Positions 27,519 through 38,800 of a stretch of 64,000 bases of DNA are shown piece by piece. A program made the translations under genes and the position numbers. Origin of the DNA: Ascidia mentula (lineage: Eukaryota; Chordata; Ascidiacea; Phlebobranchia; Ascidiidae); assembly GCA_947561715.1 (NCBI GenBank), contig OX387198.1:11904001-11968000 (forward strand), in the 5' to 3' direction. The stretch's first letter is position 1; each line of letters starts with the position of its first letter. The notes under the pieces were generated by a model. That model saw nothing but the letters and a program-made list of their open reading frames with translations, did no database searches and was not told the origin of the DNA.

Positions 27519-29170
27519 CTAGGATTCCACTTTGTCCCATGTATTGTTGTTTAGTTTATATAAGATCGGTTTTCCATGTTTGAAAACCGATTCCATTGGA
27601 TCAGGGTTGTGCAACATAAAACTAATGGACTGACGAACATGGGCCACAAAGTTGTCTGGCTCCACTTCTGGGGATGTTGACATATACCTGTATAAGACAC
27701 AAACAGATGCTGCATACATATCTTGTTGCACAAATAAAACTGCCCTGTCTGCATTTTTGTTGCGATTAATTATTTTGAAACAGCAAAAAATATAAAGACG
27801 ATTAACTCAAAAACAAACGTTTTGGGAAACCACAAACCTTCTACTTTATTATAACTTACTCTTTGATTATTTCATCCGGCTGCACCAACCACTCAGCAGC
27901 ATTTCGAAAGGGTTTGTATGAAAAAGGTTCAATAACGATGCACTGATTATGCCATCTGTTAAAACAAATTCCAATAACGTTTCATGAAAAATAGTCTTTA
28001 ATTGGTAAACACAACAAGCTAATAATTACCCACCTGTACATGTTTACCATTTTTCCATGCCCAGAGAATGTTCTGACACCTCTCAAAATTCCTCCAGGAC
28101 CCCGACTATCTTCGCAAAACTCAAGAGGAAAGCAATTTCCATTTAAAATATCAACTCCCAAACCGAACACTATCGGACTGTCCACCAACAGATCAGACTC
28201 GCACTTGATGATTGTATTGAATAAAGTACAACAAAAAGTTTGCAAGTGAATTTCCAACTTGCCGGCAAAGCCTAAATTGAAGTCAAATGTTACCAGAGCA
28301 AACAATAGGTTTTTTGTTACCACAAAATACGGTTGTTATGTGTACTTATATGTAAACACAAAACATATAATGTGTTTAAACTGAAATGTTGCAAAGGTCT
28401 GGAACCAATTATATACTTGTCTGGACATTGTGAAATCCATTCAAAAGTGCAGTTGATAAGTCATGTGAAAGCTGCCTGTCATCATCAAACCCTCCAGCCA
28501 GATGCAATTGGAACTTCCGTTCTGTAATAAAAATACAAAAACAATTGCTGCCTAAATGAAACATCTGAATTTTTATTTTCCACCAGCTACAAATATTTAA
28601 TAGCATGTTATCATGTAAACACAAACCTCCGCAATTTACCAACTCCGGATTGGTTACCAGGGATATTTCATGAACGGCCACTGCCATCTCCATTATGCCA
28701 CTTTCTGTGCAAGAACCATCAAAGTGTGCCAGAGAGGTAGCTGATGAAATTGGACACCTTAGCACTGCAGCATGGCAAGTGGTCATCATATCAGTGCCTA
28801 ACATTTTAATCTGAATGTCATTAACATCATTAGCAACAATGGATAAAACACACAACTTGGAGTTACAAAACATAGTCATAGCAAATTATAACTACACAGG
28901 CCTACATTGTTATCAAATACTCCAGTGCTTCCAATTTCTCGCTGCCCAATGTAAAGGCACTTGTCATTCTTGTCCACTTTTCGAACCCCCAAGTTCTGCA
29001 GGCATTCACACTTCTCTTTGAACACATCACCATACTTCTGTAAGGGTGCATGTACATGCACTATTAATTATTTATTGTAGTGTAACAGTTACATCAATTA
29101 CCTTTATGAACAAGTTATAATCTGCAAGAACTGACACATCAACAGGTCTTTCCTGTATGTAGAGTGGCAT
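27519..29170 (-). CDS. NTAN1: Protein N-terminal asparagine amidohydrolase
   Basis: Complete 7-exon gene on the minus strand, about 330 aa (vertebrate NTAN1 is about 310). Exons 5' to 3': 29170-29102, 29037-28906, 28810-28627, 28521-28417, 28271-28034, 27955-27860, 27687-27519. Phases join cleanly and the frame ends in TAG. NTAN1 deamidates N-terminal Asn to Asp, feeding the Arg/N-degron pathway. Recognisable blocks: start MPLYIQ, CLYIGQREI, then LGTDMMTTCHAAVLR (Cys near residue 79, the position matching the proposed catalytic cysteine), SLAHFDG, LAGGFDDDRQLS, and the C-terminal HVRQSISFM...KPILYK. The gene converges with TTC17 and lies 260 bp downstream of another minus-strand gene. Confidence 0.93.
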
Positions 29171-29430
29171 TGCATATTAAACTAACCTTATCATGTGAAG
29201 CCTTAAATGTTTTGCAGAAAAGTGGTTTATAAGCAAGATATTTCAATTATAAAAATGTCACACAAAACGACACAAATTCCAGACATTAAACAAACACATA
29301 AAATAACACACACATCCCAAAACTATAATGCACTAACTCTCTCAAGGCAGTGGTATGTGTGTCATGGCAGTAAGTAAGTTGGTGATACCAGGTAAAACTG
29401 GTTGAGGTTATAAAGTTTAACTGAAAGTTG

Positions 29431-30333
29431 TTAGTATTCAAAGTCCATGTCGTGTTCTTTCAGGTTCCAGTACTGAAATGAATTAAAGTTTTCACTCAAA
29501 GGTGTTTTAAGAAGTTTTTCATCATTATCTTGCGAAGCTTCATCAAATGACAATGTCTCAGATTTCCAAAAATGGCTTTCATTGAATTCTCTTGAGCTTT
29601 TTGGCTAGAAACAAAAGAATATATTATTTTTTACACTTTGTTTACCACTGTTAAGAGTTTTATCACTCTCTACCCCACGCAAATCTTGTATTCCGCTATG
29701 ATAACAATACAATGTGCTTCCTGTACCTGTACTGAGTATAGCCAACTACAATGGGTTTAAATCATTTGCAGCACCCATTATATAGTTGTACTTAGGCTAT
29801 GTCTTAGATACTTAAGACATGGCAAATTTGTGCTTCTCTAGTCATACTATATTATTTGATTGGTTTGGGCGAATCAACAGTCTGGTCTACTGGTAACACC
29901 CAGGCATTGCACATTTAACAATGGACAAATAAATGCATCACAGGTTATATTAGGATGAACTAGTCGCCACTTTATAAAATTTGGCAATCACTGCAATAAG
30001 CAAAATAATAACATACATACATGGTGTATATACCTGTAAATTTTCTGCTTGCATATCCACGGTTTTACATTTTTGCTTTTGTATTTTTGGATACAATGAA
30101 AAATATTTCAAATAATTTTTGCAAAAGTCCTGTTCCAGGTATTCGGTGACTTCAAATATTCCCAAAACCTTTTTCAGTTTGCATTTTGGTTCAATATCAT
30201 CATATTTTTCGGACTTTTCGTTTGGTTCGCCAAACTTTCGTTTGTAGATTGGCTTCGTGAAGTCGGTTTTCCTTCTCTTTGGAGCTAGTGGAATATCTTG
30301 CGTGGCTCTTCGTTTTCCCAGTAAATAGTGCAT
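29431..30333 (-). CDS. Small two-exon nuclear-type protein, family uncertain
   Basis: Two exons, 30333-30034 and 29604-29431, joined in phase 0; 157 aa ending in TAA. The donor is CAG|GTATAT and the acceptor TTTCTAG. The N-terminus is short and basic (GKRRATQ, then PKRRKTDF, a plausible nuclear signal). The middle is Lys-rich, and the C-terminus is acidic and aromatic (NSFQYWNLKEHDMDFEY). The basic N-terminal motif together with an FQYW motif near the end recalls the poorly known C9orf40 family, but that is only a weak guess. An acceptor-like TTGTAACAG (complement of 30351-30353 and beyond) lies 18 bases before the ATG and could receive a spliced leader. NTAN1 follows 260 bp downstream on the same strand. 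Confidence 0.65.
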
Positions 30334-30993
30334 TTACACAAACAAAATCGCTGTTACAAGGAGCGCACAACCTGACAAAAACAAAACAGCATCACAACCA
30401 AAAACAACAAAATGCTGAGCTTGACTTGTAAAAGAAAAAAAAACTCCTGTGGATGAGGGCAAGGCAAAAGCGATGGATTTTGACAGTACATAGAAAACAG
30501 ACTTATTACTAAAACCTTAGTAAACTCAAAGAACCATAGCAGGTCTATGACTGGAACCAGATAATTGTTTTTGACCTTTTAGATGATCTAATTTTAACGA
30601 TTTTTTTTATCGCCGGCGACTTCCCCTGCCTCTTTTCTAAACCATCTTTAATTAAGAAAAGTACATGGCGAAGATTTTGCAATCGACAAGTTCATAAAAG
30701 CTGGGAAAGACTTATATTGCAAAACAATACTAAACGAAGTACGCAGGAGGCGGTTTAGAAAGAGTTAAATCAAGCAAGTTGCGGTTACAACGTAAAACAT
30801 TGCTCAAAATAAATAGTCCTCCACGTCTTGGCAGTTACGCTGGGTCACATTTAGATTCGTCTTACGGGACACCAATTTCGAAGTAAAGTGCCGTATGATC
30901 GATACACAATAGTACCGAGATTGGCACCCCAGGCACGCGTGTCCAATTCCTTCCGTCACAATTAATTCCGTATGAAGACCGTGTAGTCAGCAG
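30334..30993. other. Upstream region of the small minus-strand gene
   Basis: No gene seen. AT-rich, unique-looking sequence between the start of the small two-exon gene and the LTR of the gypsy remnant. Confidence 0.5.
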
Positions 30994-31159
30994 TGTAACC
31001 TACGAGTAAAATGGAAGGAAGAGTTTCATTTTTATTGCTCACACTGAAGCGAGTTGCTCTTTATTGTACGAGCGTATCTTGAAAACTAAACGCAAACCAG
31101 GAACATTTAACACAAAGAGAGAGAACGTAGAAAGAAGGCAGCATATCCGCTACGTTACA
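30994..31159 (-). repeat. Short 3' LTR of Ty3/gypsy remnant
   Basis: 166-bp LTR bounded by TGTAAC...GTTACA on either strand. Read on the minus strand it starts TGTAACGTAGCGG right after a purine-rich tract ending GTGGTGGAG (polypurine tract) and contains AATAAA motifs. Position and orientation match the integrase remnant next to it. Confidence 0.7.
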
Positions 31160-31386
31160 CTCCACCACACAAGCCCGCTCCAGAACATGTAATACGGTTC
31201 GGTAAGGCAAACGTACAGAGTGGCAAACAAAACGACCAAAACGAGATCACTTAAATATTTGTGTATTAATACACAATCGGGAAAATGCGTTCAAGTAGCA
31301 CAAGGCGAGGATTGATGGTCTGGCGTTTCGCGCAAGTCATTCTGTAGCAAGCTGGTACGCTTGCGAGGTCTGTCCCGTTTGGGAGG

Positions 31387-32085
31387 TTGTGTCACTGCGA
31401 CCGGCTTGGTGAGGTCATCGTGAGCCGGTTTGATTCTGTCCGCGGAAACTTTATGGCGACCAGGCAAATCCAGAGATAAGTTTTACTGTCGCGTTCAACA
31501 ACGCGAAGAGGTTCGTACTGCTTCCTGCAAGTTAGGCAACGGTTATTGAGGTGCGGGAGACACAAGATGCCCACTAACGAAATCACCAGGGACAAAAAAG
31601 TGAAGCCGTAGACCAGTTGGGCGGAGGATGCTTGCAGGTGCTCTTTGGAAGCAGTCCTGATACCAAGCAAAATGCAGGGTGAGCCAAGCCACGAGACCAC
31701 TTTTCATGTGGATGAAAGCGCTCGATTAATCCATTGGATTGCGCATGGAAGGAAGTAGTGCGGCGAAGCTGAGTTCCCAAAAAAGACGTAAAGTTGGTCC
31801 ACAGCTTGGACGTGAACTGTGAACCGCGGTCGTAGGAAATGTTAAAGGGTAATGCCAAAGCGAGCGACCCAATTAAAAATGTAAGCTTTTGCGTACGTGA
31901 CTGTGGTAGCATTGGTACAACTACAGGCCATCGCGTGAAACGATCGACAATCGTGAGCAAGTACCCTTGCGAAGGTAGAAATGGCCCTACGTTGTCTAGA
32001 TTGAGGTGGGAAAAACGCGTATGTCAAGGTGGATTATCCACTAGACGGGCAGGCATATGCCGGTGACATTTAGGACCCATCTTCT
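31387..32085 (-). pseudogene. Ty3/gypsy integrase remnant
   Basis: Minus-strand fragments of a gypsy-type integrase. The core includes TIVDRFTRWP, SYDRGSQFTSKLW (second catalytic Asp) and AQSNGLIERFH (catalytic Glu); upstream pieces resemble RFSHLNLDNVGPF (first Asp). A frame change near 31700 leads to LLGIRTASKEHL and SSAQLVYG, then a C-terminal VVERDSKTY stretch. There is also an in-frame stop before the RFSHLN region. No reverse transcriptase is left: the element is cut off near 32085, so this is a dead 3' half ending in the LTR at 30994-31159. Confidence 0.85.
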
Positions 32086-32129
32086 AATGCCTTGGCTGCG
32101 AAGCTTGTGAACCTTATGATCAGAATATT

Positions 32130-32395
32130 AGAGCTGTGATCGCCAAAAATAAAGGGCCTGCGCAGTGGGGCGATCCTGCCTTGCTATGCGAAAGCATGGT
32201 ATCACTTCTGCGTTGTCTGATTACGGTGGTGGAGATCCTCTACGCATGTGAAGGTCGCCTGACAAGCGCACCAGTGTACCTTGGGCACATTATACCCCGT
32301 GAACCCGCTGAGCTGCTGTAGCTCAGTTGGTAGAGCGTTAGCCCTGGTTAGCCCAGGGGCTTGAGTTCAAACCTCACCGGGAGCTTGATTTTTCA
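32130..32395 (+). mobile_element. tRNA-like SINE, copy 1
   Basis: Starts with a hairpin (GATCGCC 32138-32144 pairing with GGCGATC 32169-32175) and ends with a tRNA-like part at 32312-32384. That part has a D-arm region TAGCTCAGTTGGTAGAG (A box), a central hairpin CCCTG-GTTAGCC-CAGGG, a T-arm GAGTTCAAACCTC (B box) and near-pairing acceptor strands GCTGCTG/CGGGAGC. It shares hairpin, middle and tRNA-like part with 63040-63290. The arm spacing is wrong for a working tRNA. Confidence 0.65.
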
Positions 32396-32823
32396 CACAA
32401 CACAACGACCTATTTGGCTTCAGTGACATAACAATATGACGTTTATGTATTAATCAGTTTGGTTAATTATGAATTCGTTGCAAGACTGCATGTTGCTGTC
32501 TTTCTTTAATGTTAATTGACAAAACAGTATGAGAAACACCTTTGTAGTTTATAACAGGGCAGTTTTTTTTTGTTTATTTGTGTTGAAAGGCACACAAACG
32601 ACGATTGCGTAAAAGCAAAACCAGTTCACTAATTTATTGCAGACCCACCCAGTCTGTCACCAATATTTTAATGGAACTTTAAATTAATCTCAACTACTGG
32701 ATTTTTATAATTTAAAGCACGCAAAGAGTCCAAAACGCCCGTGACACAATAGCGTCCGGACTTCTTGCTTGTATTACGCGATCAACCCATATACGATCGA
32801 GGACAACGGATGGTTTAAAGAAT
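32396..32823. other. Upstream region of the large membrane-protein gene
   Basis: AT-rich, no coding sequence seen. It should contain the promoter or outron of the gene starting at 32824, but I see no specific motif that I would defend. Confidence 0.45.
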
Positions 32824-35800
32824 ATGAATAAGCCAAAGGAGGAACTATTTGTTGAAATGACAACGACATCCTTTAACCAAGGTAATCAGTTGAATAAAAG
32901 TGATGTGATCACAATTCTTAGTAAAGCGATGTAGTTACAGGTTGGTTTTAAAATGAAACTCTTCCTTTTATTTTACTCCTAGGTTACACTGCTGGCTCGT
33001 CACTTATTGAAAAATCAAAGCAAGACAACCGCAGTGAAACAATTGATCTACAGAAACTTGAAAACATGGAAAATATGTTGAAAAAGACAGTAAAGATTGC
33101 CGGCGTTTCTATTTTGTTTTTCGGTCTCTTCATGCTGATTGGATTTGGTGCAACATGTGTTTGGGTAAACATAAATAACTATAAATCTATATAGAGGCAC
33201 TGTTTCTGCTGTGTTTGACAAATTTAAGTGTTAAATCTTTGCTAAAATAAAAAAAACATGTTCATATTCGCCCTAGATCGTACCATAATTTATACCATAT
33301 TTGTGTAGATCAATGCTAAGTTCAGTGGCTTTCAAGCAGGTATGTGATAATTTCGAAAATGTAGCTTTTTATGTTGCCTAAGACGTACATTTCACATAGG
33401 TCTCAAGGTCGCCCCTAGTCAACAGGAAGGTCGATCAGATTTAATTTTGACCGATAGTCTAAAGAAACAAAACGGTTTGATATGCTATAGATCAAATAAA
33501 ACTTGGAGTGAAATTATCAATATTTACCCCATATTTGTTTTAGACTTTTGGGAAGCGAAACTGGCCATCATTACCGACAAATTTAGGCTTCTTAAAGGTA
33601 TATTTCGTGCTACAAGCATGGGGCAATGTGTTTCCATATTGATGACGAAACACTTACTTAAACTCTTCCAGACTCCGTTTCGTCTTACCATAAAGACCTA
33701 AACCAGGAAATGGTTCAAATGCGTTTCGACAGAAAGAACTTTACTCTGACTAATGAAGCTCATCTTTCTGCTATTAGAAGTTTAAATGATGACAACCAGC
33801 AAAACATTGTTCAAATAAACTTCATCGTTAATCAAATGAGAGGTGACTTTTAGATTCTAGCTGACATATACCAATTATCAAAATAGCACATATGATGCAT
33901 TCTTTGTTGATTGAAGTAATTTCGAATGGAAATTAACTAAACCAACCAAACTAAGTATAATAAATTGTTGAAAGTTCATGTCCTTGCATGAAACATTACT
34001 GCGTAAACTGTAAAAAGATAGTATAAAAACAGGAGTTTAAAAAAAATGTTCAAATACTAGCCTACTTCTAAACAAACCAGGATGCAATTATGTCAAATGC
34101 CAGTCTCAAAGATTGAGTACGACACCAAATAAATGTTAAAATACCTGCTCTTCAGGCCAGCTTGATATATTGCAAAATACAACACATCGTGACATTGAAG
34201 CTTTACGACAGCACGTGGCCACAACTTCACAAATTCAAACAATTCAGAGCTTTCTTCATGGTAAGAATTTTCAACAGTATTAATCAGGTCATTTATTCAA
34301 CTGCAAATGTTGGATTTGACAAAAAATATACTGCAATTGCAAACAAAAGCATTCAAACTTGTAAATATTTATAAACTTTCATGTTGTTTATAGCCCAATT
34401 GGAAATTCATAATAATAATTCGCTACAATCGCCACAAAAGTGTAGCGTTTCTTAAGAAAATCGTCAAAGTTTTGGTTTAACTCTGAACCCGATGTAATAA
34501 ATTCGCACAATTGTCACAACTTCATGACTTTGTTCATTCCCACGTGACTTACAATCGCACGCAAACGAATTTAATAAGGAAGTCTTTGAAACGCGCAATG
34601 CCCACAATCCATTCATAGATTTAATGGTGCTTCCTTGAGGCCCATAGTAAGTAATTAATAACAATACAATGGGGGTCAAGCCAAGCGTTAATTAATTAAT
34701 ATGTGATATGGATTTGTTTCAGAGGGTTTGTGTTTGACCAATTAGAGCTTTCCATTTAAAATTTGCTTCCGAATGGAATAATGATCGAAAACTGATTCGA
34801 AAATGTTCCAATACTAGCCTATATGTAAACTTACTAGGGTGTAAACATGTCACATGCCACTCTCAAAGATTGAATATGATACCAAATAAATTTTAAAATA
34901 CCTGCTCTTCAGGCCAGCTTGATATATTGAAAAATACAACACATCGTGACATTGAAGCTTTACGACAGCAAATGGCAACAACCTCACAAATTCAAGCATT
35001 TCAGAGCTTTCTCCATGGTAAGAATTTTCAACTGTATTAATCAGGTCATTTATTCAACTGCAAATATTGGATTTGACAAAAAATATACTGCAATTGCAAA
35101 CAAAAGCATTCAAACTTGTAAAAATTTATAAACTTTCATGTTGTTTTTAGCCCAATTGGAAATTTATCGAAATGAAACTACTCAACAGATGCAAGCATAC
35201 AACAATGTTTTTCAGGGTAACTACAGCTTCTATTGTTGGTTGTCAGTTGACGCATAGTTTAGTCTGTCGATTTAAGATAAACAAAACACTGGTACTTGGC
35301 ATTCGAAAACGAAATATTACATATTATCTTATTCATAACGGGTAAAAATGAAAACATAATGGTGTTTTCGGAATTTGCGCTGCAGCGCTTCCAAAAATAT
35401 TGGCAATTTAGTAAGTGACATTTAAGAGCATTATCAACCTAACACAAAGGACATGCAGGTTTCTACATTAATAAATGCCTATGCATAAGAATGCCAATGG
35501 ACTACACGTGTTCCCGAAAATTGGTTATTATACTAAATTCTGAATATATATCATTGCACATCATTGTCCTAATTCCAATCTTCACCGAAATTAATGTTAC
35601 ATATTTGTACTTCACGACGTTACGTTTGAACAGAAATACATAGAAACTAACTGAAAAATTAAATACATTTTGGCACAAAAAAGTGGCGTATTTCAAAAAA
35701 ACTATCATAGTTTTGGTTTTACTCTGTACCCGATATGATGAATTCACAAAATTGGCACAATTTCATACCTTTGTTTATTCCCACGTGACTTACAATCGCA

Positions 35801-38800
35801 CGCAAACGAATTCAATAAGTAAGTCTTTGAAACGCGCAATGCCCACAATCCATTCATGGATCTAATGGTGCTTCCTTGAGACCCATGGAAAGTAATTGAT
35901 AAAAATACAACGGGGGTTCAAGCCAGGTGTTAAGCGATTAATGTGATATGGATTGGTTTCAGAGGGTTTGTATTTGACTAATTAGAGCTTTCACTTTAAA
36001 ATTTGCTTCCGAATGGAATTATGATCGAAAACTGATTCGAAAATGTTCCAATACTAGCCTACTTGCAAACTTACCAGTTTGTAAACATGTCACACGTCGC
36101 TTTCAAAGATTGAGTATGATACCAAATAAATTTTAAAATACCTGCTCTTCAGGCCAGCTTGATATATTGCAAAATACAACACATCGTGACATTGAAGCTT
36201 TACGACAGCAAATGGCAACAACCTCACAAATTCAAGCATTTCAGAGCTTTCTCCATGGTAAGAATTTTCAACTCTATTAATCCGGTCATTTATTGAACTG
36301 CAAATATTGGATTTGACAAAAAATATACTGCAATTGCAATCAAAAGCATTCAAACTTGTGAATATTTATCAACTTTCATGTTGTTTATAGCCCAATTGGA
36401 AATTTATCGAAATGAAACTACTCAACAGATGCAAGCATACAACAATGTTTTTCAAGGTAAATACCGCTCCTATTATTGGTTGTCAGTTGACGCATAGTTT
36501 AGCCCTCCTGTTAAAGAGCCACAAAATACTGGTACTTGGCATTCGAAAACGATATATTACATATTATCTTATTCATAACGGGTAAAAATGAAAACATAAT
36601 GCTGTTTTCGGAATTTGCGCCGTACAGCTTCCAAAAATATTGGCAATTTAGTAATAGACATTTAAGGGCATTATCAACGTAACACAAACGACATGCAGTT
36701 TTCTACATTAAATAAATGCCTATGCATAAGAATGCCAATGGACTACACGTGTTCTCGATAATTGGTTGTTATTCTAAATCCAGGATATAAGTCATTGCTC
36801 AGCATTGTCGTTAGATAAAAACCAACAGAAAAATGAAAAATATTTCGCCACAAAAAAGTGGCATATTTTTAAAAATTGTCATAGTTTTGGTTTAACTCTG
36901 TACCCGATATGATGAATTCACACAATTGGCACCAATTCATGACTTTGTTGATTCCCACGTGACCTACAATCGCACGCAAACGAATTCAATAAGGAAGTCT
37001 TTGAAACGCGCAAAGCCCACAATCCATTCATGGATCTAATGGTGCTTCATTTAGGCCCATGACATGTAATTAATAACACTACAACGGGGGTCAAGCCAGG
37101 CGTCAATCAATTAATATGTGATATGGATTTGTTTCAGAGGGTTTGTATTTGACCAATTAGAGCTTTCATTTTAAAATTTGCTTCCGAATGAAGATTTGAT
37201 CAAATATTGTTTTGAAAATGTTCAAAGCCTATATTTAAACTTGCCAGGATGTAAATATGTCACAAGCCAATATCAAAGATTGAGTACGATACCAAATGAA
37301 TTTTAAAATACCTGCTCTCCAGGCCAGCTTGGTATATTGCAAAATACAACACATCGTGACCTTGAAGCTTTACGACAGAAAATGGTCACAACTTCACAAA
37401 TTCAAGCATTTCAGATCTTTCTTCATGGTAAGAATTTTCAGGTGTTTAGTCCGTCGATTAAAAGATAAACAAAATTGGTTCTTGGCATTTGGTAATGTTA
37501 TGTTATATATTATCTTAATCAAAACAAGTAAAAATGATAACATAATAGTGTTTTCGGAATTTTTGCTGTAACGCTTCCAAAAATTTGGGCAATTGAATAA
37601 TATACATTTGAGAGCATTATCAACCTAACACAAACGACTTGCAGTTTTCTACATTAATAAATGCCTATGAATAAGAATGCCAATGGACTACACGTGTTCC
37701 TGAAAATTGGTTATTACACTAAATTGAGCATATAAGTCATTGCACATCATTGTCCTAATTCCAGTCTTCGTTTGAACAGAAATACCTAGCGTTTGAACAG
37801 AAATACCTAGAAAGTAACTACGAAATAAAAAATATTTCGCCCCTCAAAATTGGCGTATCTTCAAAAAAAACTTGACCCGATATGATGAAGTTAAACCAGT
37901 GGCACAAATTGATGACATTGTTCAATCCCACGTGACTTACAATCGCACGCAAACGAATTCAATAAGGAAGTCTTTAAAACGCGCAATGCCCGAAAACCCT
38001 TCACGGATCCAATGGTGCTTCCTTGAGACCCATAGTAAGTAATTGATAACAATACAACGGGGGTCAAGCCAGGCGTTAATCAATTAATATGTGATATGGT
38101 TTATTTAGAGGGTTTGTATTTGACTAATTAGCGCTTTCACTTTTGAATTTGCTTCCGAATGTAATTTTGATCGAAAACTGTTTTAAAAATGTTCAGATAC
38201 TATCCTACTTCTAAACAAATCAGGATGCAATTATGTCAAATGCCAGTCTCAAAGATTGAGTATGAAACCAAATGTTTGTTAAAATACCTGCTCTTCAGGT
38301 CAGCTTGATATATTGCAAAATACAACACATCGTGACCTTGAAGCTTTACGACAGCAAATGCCCACAACCTCACAAATTCAAGTATTTCAGAGCTTTCTCC
38401 ATGGTAAGAATTTTCAACTCTATTAATCCGGTCATTTATTGAACTGCAAATATTGGATTTGACAAAAAATATACTGCAATTGCAATCAAAAGCATTCAAA
38501 CTTGTGAATATTTATCAACTTTCATGTTGTTTATAGCCCAATTGGAAATTTATCGAAATGAAACTACTCAACAGATGCAAGCATACAACAATGTTTTTCA
38601 AGGTAAATACCGCTCCTATTATTGGTTGTCAGTTGACGCATAGTTTAGCCCTCCTGTTAAAGAGCCACAAAATACTGGTACTTGGCATTCGAAAACGATA
38701 TATTACATATTATCTTATTCATAACGGGTAAAAATGAAAACATAATGCTGTTTTCGGAATTTGCGCCGTACAGCTTCCAAAAATATTGGCAATTTAGTAA

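Noticed and set aside
32312..32384. Functional tRNA gene
   Set aside because: Acceptor and T stems have mismatches, there are five bases between the D and anticodon arms, and a relative at 63205-63277 differs in the stems; better explained as SINE.
37296..37571. 91-codon frames repeated at 37296, 39442 and 42828, and minus-strand 87-codon frames such as 38236-38499
   Set aside because: By-products of the repeated A exons and adjoining introns in the wrong frame or strand; they persist only because the units are copies.
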